Assembly (NCBI GenBank): GCA_012274445.1
Contig: JAAROD010000014.1
Location: 55,001-119,000, forward strand
DNA length: 64,000 nt
DNA from: Sclerotiophoma versabilis
Taxonomy: Eukaryota > Ascomycota > Dothideomycetes > Pleosporales > Didymellaceae
Reading direction: 5' to 3'
Position 1 is the stretch's first letter; the number at the start of each line of letters is the position of its first letter. Positions 58,652-64,000 of this stretch are shown in pieces. The notes beneath the pieces were generated by a model. It did no database searches, was not told where the DNA came from, and saw only the letters and a list, made by a program, of their open reading frames with translations. Both the position numbers and the translations under genes were made by a program.

Positions 58652-60406
58652 CTAGTCGTCTTGAACTTTACTACGGAATTTAATTGTACGGTCTAGTGTC
58701 GCTAAGATTGCTTGGCCTCTTGCATCCGACTTGAATGCTCTGCAAGCCGTTTGCAAGGGAAATCCTGCAGAAGACACTCCGTAAAGCATTAGATCATCCT
58801 GCAGGACATATTCCATGCTCTGATATATCTGGATGCTCAACTGAAGACAAGTATCCCGAAGGCCCTTGATACCGTCTTCTCCATCCTGACCAGATCTCTC
58901 CAGATCCGGGTACCTTTCCTGCAGGCTTTGGATTTGTGTAAGACAGATGAGTTGGAAAGACCAATAGTATTGAAGATATTGGCGGTACTTAGGTCAGGAT
59001 ACCATAGCAGCTGGTAGCCACTTTCGATGGCCTCGTTAGACATACGATACCAGTATTGTGTCGCTGGAGTGCTGTTCAGGAAAGAAGAATGCCACGCTTC
59101 GAGATGAGATTTGGTCCCCATCAGCTCCGTGATTCGTTGGTGGATATAACTGATAGGGATATCGACAGAAGCTTGTTCTGGACCGTCAATTTTCTCCAGA
59201 ATCGCCGGTATACGTGCTGACAAACCCAGAAGTCTCTGCAAAGGTACAGCTTGATGATTCCGAAATGGCTTCTTAACCCATTTGTCGTCAGCGAAGAATG
59301 TTGCTTTACGAAGGATGAAAGCCTTAAGGATCTGGTAGATCGAATGTAAGTGGAGGACCCTAATTTTTCGTAGGCATGGGTAGACTCACTAACAGCGGCC
59401 GAAACCTAATGAACAGTGTATGCTCAACACCAGACTCGAAGGACTCGGGCGGCGATAATTGAATCATGTTACTAACACCTTCAGCGTGCACGAGCCAAGT
59501 AACCGGACTCATTGGCAAGAGTCTCTGTTTGTGGTAAGAACTTCTGTTAGCATGCAGAATCTACGTGTCCTTTGGTAGGTCAGGGGAGCTCCGTATCAAA
59601 GAGTCTTATGGATTTGGGCGGGTCTTACCTCCGAAAGAGCTAGGCACATAACAGCCGCTACAACTTCATTTACATTAATGTTTCCAGCGATTGCTAAACT
59701 TCGCACCAAGTGATGAATACTATCCTCGTACTGGGCTGAGGCTACCTGAAACAGATCTTCGTTGGATCGATGAGCGGTGATAGAAAGTGCCAGAGTGCTT
59801 ACTGCGGACTCCAGACATCCAGCGAAATGCTTAGAGGTATCAGTAGTCAGCTCAGGCAGGGCTGTAACCCAGAAACCGCAGACTTGAGGAGAAAATGAGT
59901 TGGAGTTGGCGATACCGCAATCGATCTCCTGCTGAGGAACATAGTTACGTAAAATCCAGGAGACCATCTCTTTGCTGTTAGTAGGACCATCAAAGGACAA
60001 TCGATGTTCGGTTAGTGAGCTTCCGCAGACTACGGCAGCCCTTGAAGAAAGAGCAATTTTGTCCACAGAGGGGAGAGCGCCCGCATACCCGTCAAAGGAC
60101 GATACAGTTGCTGGGCGCTGCTGCAATGACTTTGATGTCGATGTTTTTCTCGTGCACTTTCCCTTCAATGTATTTGTGGTTGAATTGTACGGTACGAAAA
60201 CAGCATTGGTATCCTTCGCACTTTCGTTTACTGAACGGACATTGCGAGCACGCTGGTTGTTTGCCGTCACACTGCCACGCAACAAATTGAGTTAGGAACA
60301 AGACTCTCGTCAGACAGCTGACACGATAATAGAAACATACTAGGGGACTGACCTGCAATTTTCCGTTTCGACAAGTATGACACAAATTCTTCCTCCTGAC
60401 TTTCAT
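58652..60406 (-). pseudogene. Zn2Cys6 transcription factor with two frameshifts
   Basis: A fungal-specific regulator. Exons 60406-60353, 60271-59629, 59524-59390 and 59331-58652. The DNA-binding cluster CHTCRNGKLQ | CDGKQPACSQC...KCEGY spans intron 1 with all six cysteines. Family-typical segments follow: FVPYNST, then WLVHAEGVSNMIQL and GVEHTLFIRFRPLL, ending with the C-terminal domain. The frame breaks twice: after KCEGYQ near 60207-60211 (the next segment AVFVPYNST is in another frame), and near 58971-58974, where TANIF continues only in another frame as QYYWSFQLICLTQIQ. No intron of usable size bridges either. It is probably inactive unless the assembly is wrong. Its frameshift state parallels that of the monooxygenase. 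Confidence 0.78.
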
Positions 60407-60958
60407 TTTTGACCTAGTTGCTGCAATGAAAACGGTGTGGTGGCAAGGTCAGGTCGTTGTTCGGGATACAGCACCAAAAGCGAACAGTCGAAGTGGGCTA
60501 ATATCAAAGTTGTAACGGACAGCCGGTAAATACGAGAGATGATGCATTGCTTGAAAAGCTGTGCAATTGTATTTTAAGCTTTGAGGAGAAGGATGACGGT
60601 GATGCTGAAGGGTGACCAATCAGAGCGTTTAGTGTGGGTCAGGTTTTGCGTCCATTCCAGTACTAGTGAATGGCGCTATGCTGCTGCTCACGTGTTGTTT
60701 TCGCTTTGACCGCGCCGTTCCTTCACCTTGGACCATCGCTAGATTTTATCACAAATCTTCGCTGGCTGATCAAGCAATGACATCCGATGACTGAAACGTT
60801 CATGTTCTCTTCGGAAGCTTGAACCGATAGCTTGTCTAGTTAGCGGCAGAGCGACCTATAGATTTGGCATTTGCGATTTGTAGCTATCGACTCTACCAAA
60901 AAACATACAGCTCCTCTTATTACGCAGTTTTATACTCTTGACTTTGATAGCTCAGCAG
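60407..60958. other. Divergent promoter region
   Basis: Between the minus-strand regulator and the plus-strand hydrolase. It should contain the first exon of the hydrolase, which I could not place. Confidence 0.5.
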
Positions 60959-61780
60959 ACGTTCGCAATCATACATGCCTCCACGTTCAGGAGCAAGGTC
61001 ACTATCACCCATATCGGGACTGCTACGGCAATCCTTGATATTGATGGTATCATCTTCATTACCGATCCCTTCTTCTCCCCTGCTGGCAGCGAGTGGAAAA
61101 ATGTGTACGAAAAGGCGCCTCTTAAAGTTCACGAGCTGCCTCACATCGATGCCGTTCTTTTAAGTCACGAAAATCATCCCGACAATCTCGACGAGCTCGG
61201 ACGGCAGCTACTCGATGGTCGTTGTGTCTTCACGATAAATGATGGTGCAAAAAACCTGGCTCCACGTCATAGTGTACTTGGGTTCGGTGATTGGGATGAG
61301 AAGAAGGTCAACATCGCTGGAACCACCTTCAACATCACTGCTACGCCATGTAAGCACTGGCCTGGCCATGAGTGTGTTGGATTCATTCTCCACACAGAGA
61401 GTTTCGGAATCGCACCAGATGGCCGACCTAACGCAGTGTACCTCTCCGGTGATACCGTACACATGGAAGAGCTTACCAAGATCTCTGAGAGATATCACAT
61501 CGCGGTCGCACTGATGAACCTTGGTAAGGCGACCTTTTACGAGTTTGACAGTGAGAGTCGTCCCGGTCAGCCAGGCAATGTCCTCCAAATCACTATGGAT
61601 GGCCGTCAGACCGCGCGTCTCTTCCACGATATCAAAGCAGACATCCTTGTGCCTATGCACTTTGAATCATGGGATCATTTCACTCAAAATAAGGAGGAGC
61701 TCTCAAAAGAGTTCGAGGATGAAGGCGTACTATCGAAAGTTCGCTGGCTCGAGCCTGGCAAAGCCGTAGACATCTATTGA
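60959..61780 (+). CDS. Metallo-beta-lactamase-fold enzyme, HxxHxDN subgroup; 5' exon unresolved
   Basis: A beta-lactamase-superfamily enzyme. The open frame starts after an acceptor-like CAG at 60956-60958 and reads VTITHIGTATAILDIDG, ITDPFFSPAG, then SHENHPDNLDELGRQLLDGR, CKHWPGH, YLSGDT and LVPMHFESWDHF, which are the five metal-site strands in order. The first motif has Asn where the canonical HxHxDH has its last His, as seen in a related group of fungal and bacterial proteins. No ATG occurs in frame before the fold, so translation must begin in an upstream exon. The reaction is unknown. It is the second metallo-hydrolase in 7 kb but is clearly not a recent duplicate of the one at 53983-55080. 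Confidence 0.8.
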   Translation, partial: TFAIIHASTFRSKVTITHIGTATAILDIDGIIFITDPFFSPAGSEWKNVYEKAPLKVHELPHIDAVLLSHENHPDNLDELGRQLLDGRCVFTINDGAKNLAPRHSVLGFGDWDEKKVNIAGTTFNITATPCKHWPGHECVGFILHTESFGIAPDGRPNAVYLSGDTVHMEELTKISERYHIAVALMNLGKATFYEFDSESRPGQPGNVLQITMDGRQTARLFHDIKADILVPMHFESWDHFTQNKEELSKEFEDEGVLSKVRWLEPGKAVDIY

Positions 61781-62609
61781 AATGCTGAGCACAAGACTGA
61801 TTGGGACGATTCAAATTCTGTAGCCGAACGTTGAGAACCTGGTAGGTTCGTAAATTCACAAAAACATCTCTTGCAAACTATGGGGCACGCAGGAACAGTG
61901 TCAGAGCATATCTGTTGAGTTACGACTATCAACTCCTGAACAGCCAAGCAGGTGCTCCCTAAAGCGCTCAACGAACAAATCAACCAATAAATGTCTATTT
62001 TGGGCCTGCCTAGGCTTCGTATCTCTGTCTGGCAATTCATTATATACGGTAGCCTCCAATAAATCAAATTCGTATCTGCACATTGGACTCTTCGTCCTAA
62101 TAAGCATGATCGATATGCAAATTAATTTGCTATTTACACATGGTTGAGCTACCTTCGCTCCGTGACACCAGAGTCTCCTTGTGAGGGCTAGGATCGGAGA
62201 TAGATCACCGAGATCACCTTGTACACTAAATTCGGCTTTTGCCACCTAATCGAGTATAGTGCAAATGTGCTCCAAGTAGCCCGTTCTCGAAAGAAAAATT
62301 CTTGATAAGATTTGATTTCGAATCCGTTGTCTTGAATGATATAATTTGAGACTTGCGTTAAATAGAGAAATCACTTCTCGTAGCCTTCAGTTAAATCGCA
62401 AAACTCATAATCGCAACTACTGGTTAGGAATCAATTCCACTACTTCTCCGTCAAATTATTAGACAATACAATCCATAAAAGCGACGATCGATCAAGAGGA
62501 CAAAGAGATGACGTCGGTTGACCAACGCCTGCCCAGAGGATAAGCATCAAATGTTACAATAGCCTCAAGTCTCACTCTAAGAAACGGACATCCAGAGGAT
62601 GAAATAACG
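61781..62609. other. Spacer
   Basis: Short minus frames at 61774-62245 show no domain. It includes the transporter promoter. Confidence 0.5.
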
Positions 62610-63998
62610 ATGTACTCGCCCTCAGAAGGGGGTTGGGCTGCCTGGATTTCTGGTAAGTGAAATAATCGTGGAATAGCCCATTGTGTGCTGGCTGATCATT
62701 CTTATAGTACTGGCTTGCTTTCTGATCATCATGAATACATGGTACGTCGCCGCTTTAGAATCTATCGCATTAATGAAGCTTATACGGTCTTGAAAGGGGC
62801 GTGATCATCTCATTCGGTGTCTTTCAAACCTACTATGTCTCGACTCTACACCAGGCACGTTCAGACATTGCGTGGGTCGGCTCTATAGCTGTTTTCCTCT
62901 TTTTCTCCATGGGCATCATTAGCGGTCGCCTCACAGATGCAGGATACCTCCGTATAACAACAGTTTCCGGTGCCTGCCTTGTCATACTTGGAACTTTTAT
63001 GACATCCCTGGCGAAAAACTACTGGCAAATCATTCTGGCGCAGGGACTTTGTACTGGCCTTGGCAACGGCCTTCTCCTGACACCTACGATGGCACTCATC
63101 ACCACATACTTCAGAAGGAGACTAGCCCTTGTCATGGGAATAGCAGCCTGCGGTAGTGTTACCGGAGGCTTAATCTACCCCAGTATGGCAAGAACACTGT
63201 TGCCGACAATCGGCTTCGGTTGGACGTTGAGGGCGATGGGCTTCATACAGCTGGGAACATTTGCCATCGCTTTGATAGGTAGCAAACCGAAGCCAGCTTC
63301 CAGGATCTCAGCGCCACTCTTGGATTGGACTGTTTTCAAGGAGCCTGTTTTCACTTTATACCTTGCTGGAACTTTCTTGGTCAGTCTCTGATGCTAGCCC
63401 TTATTCTAAAAAAAGTTTTATGGAGACTCGACTTACAATGTTATAGGCTTTTTTGGGTGTATTTTTCCCTTTCTTTTTCCTTAGCTCTTATGCGCGGGAA
63501 GAGCAGGGAATGTCTTACACGGAATCACTCGACTTAACGCTTACTCTAAACGGCATAGGTTTTATTGCCCGCCTGTTACCCAGTCTTTTTGCCAGGTACA
63601 TGGGCACGATGAATGTGTTGATAGCATTTATGTTTTCCTCCGCACTATGCATGTGCACCTGGATACCGGTACACTCCACACCTGGGTTGTATATTTGGAC
63701 TACGTTCTACAGCCTTTCTGTTGGGGGCGTCCAGTCTCTTTTCATGACAGTAGTTCCCGTCGTCAATTCTGATCCGTCCAAAATAGGAGCGCGTTTAGGA
63801 ATCATCTCGGCAGCCGTTGGAATCGGCACGCTGATTGGATCTCCAGTGTCTGGTGCTATCATAGCTTCAAACAAGGGTTCGTATGCTGGTGCCCAGGCAT
63901 TCTCTGGGAGCACCCTACTTTTTGGCGGCTTAGTTGTACTGGATGCGCAAGAGGTCAAGAGACGGAAGGATTCAGAAGGATTTTGGACAAAGATGTGA
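62610..63998 (+). CDS. MFS transporter, monocarboxylate-transporter-like
   Basis: A 12-helix major facilitator of the fungal monocarboxylate/riboflavin-transporter-like group, in the plasma membrane or an organelle; such proteins often export cluster metabolites. Exons 62610-62652, 62708-62741, 62797-63379 and 63447-63998 (403 aa). The family N-signature EGGWAAWIS...NTWGVIISFGVFQTYY is rebuilt across introns 1 and 2. RRRLALVMGIAACGSVTGGLIYP marks helices 4-5. The N-terminus before EGGW is only 5 residues, much shorter than usual, so an upstream exon may be missing. The C-terminus (QEVKRRKDSEGF) follows the last helix. The stop is 2 bp from the window end. Confidence 0.85.
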
Positions 63999-64000
63999 AA

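Overview
The window is genomic DNA of a filamentous ascomycete. The evidence is short (about 50-60 bp) spliceosomal introns, fungus-specific families (CFEM/Pth11-type receptor, Zn2Cys6 regulators, hevein-type chitin-binding domains, heme-thiolate peroxidase), and transposons wrecked by C-to-T/G-to-A change of the repeat-induced point mutation (RIP) type. The gene families would fit a plant-associated Pezizomycotina species, but I cannot name it from sequence.

Layout: (1) 1-1480 is a 23/24-bp minisatellite with a ~325-bp higher-order period. (2) About 2130-20450 is a gene-free, AT-rich, RIP-saturated block. It holds a chromodomain-bearing Ty3/Gypsy element whose RNase H region is split by a second, inverted Gypsy element (8199-15417, 206-bp LTRs, 5-bp target duplication), plus a Fot1/pogo-like DNA transposon with 43-bp inverted repeats (17465-19308) and extra LTR copies. 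(3) 21171-30013 carries three genes that look like one extracellular-polysaccharide locus: a chitin deacetylase with three chitin-binding domains, a short chitin-synthase-family GT2 enzyme, and a nucleotide-sugar dehydrogenase of the UDP-HexNAc type. (4) 30900-33345 has a truncated and an intact copy of an F-box-like family. (5) About 34520-37660 is a hAT transposon killed by stop codons only; 38220-39360 has unexplained inverted repeats and an 18-G run; 40038-40503 is a short-chain dehydrogenase relic. (6) 41260-64000 is dense in oxidoreductases, regulators and a transporter: GMC oxidoreductase, CFEM/Pth11 receptor, heme-thiolate peroxidase, C2H2+Zn2Cys6 regulator, FAD monooxygenase (frameshifted), metallo-beta-lactamase-fold enzyme, cytochrome P450, Zn2Cys6 regulator (two frameshifts), a second metallo-beta-lactamase-fold enzyme and an MFS transporter. 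This resembles a specialised-metabolite tailoring region, but no backbone synthase is visible in the window.

Proposed cooperation (inference): the dehydrogenase would make a UDP-uronic acid, the GT2 enzyme would polymerise and extrude a GlcNAc-containing glycan, and the secreted deacetylase would modify it while bound to chitin. Exon models were built by hand from splice signals and reading-frame continuity. Three introns use GC-AG borders.
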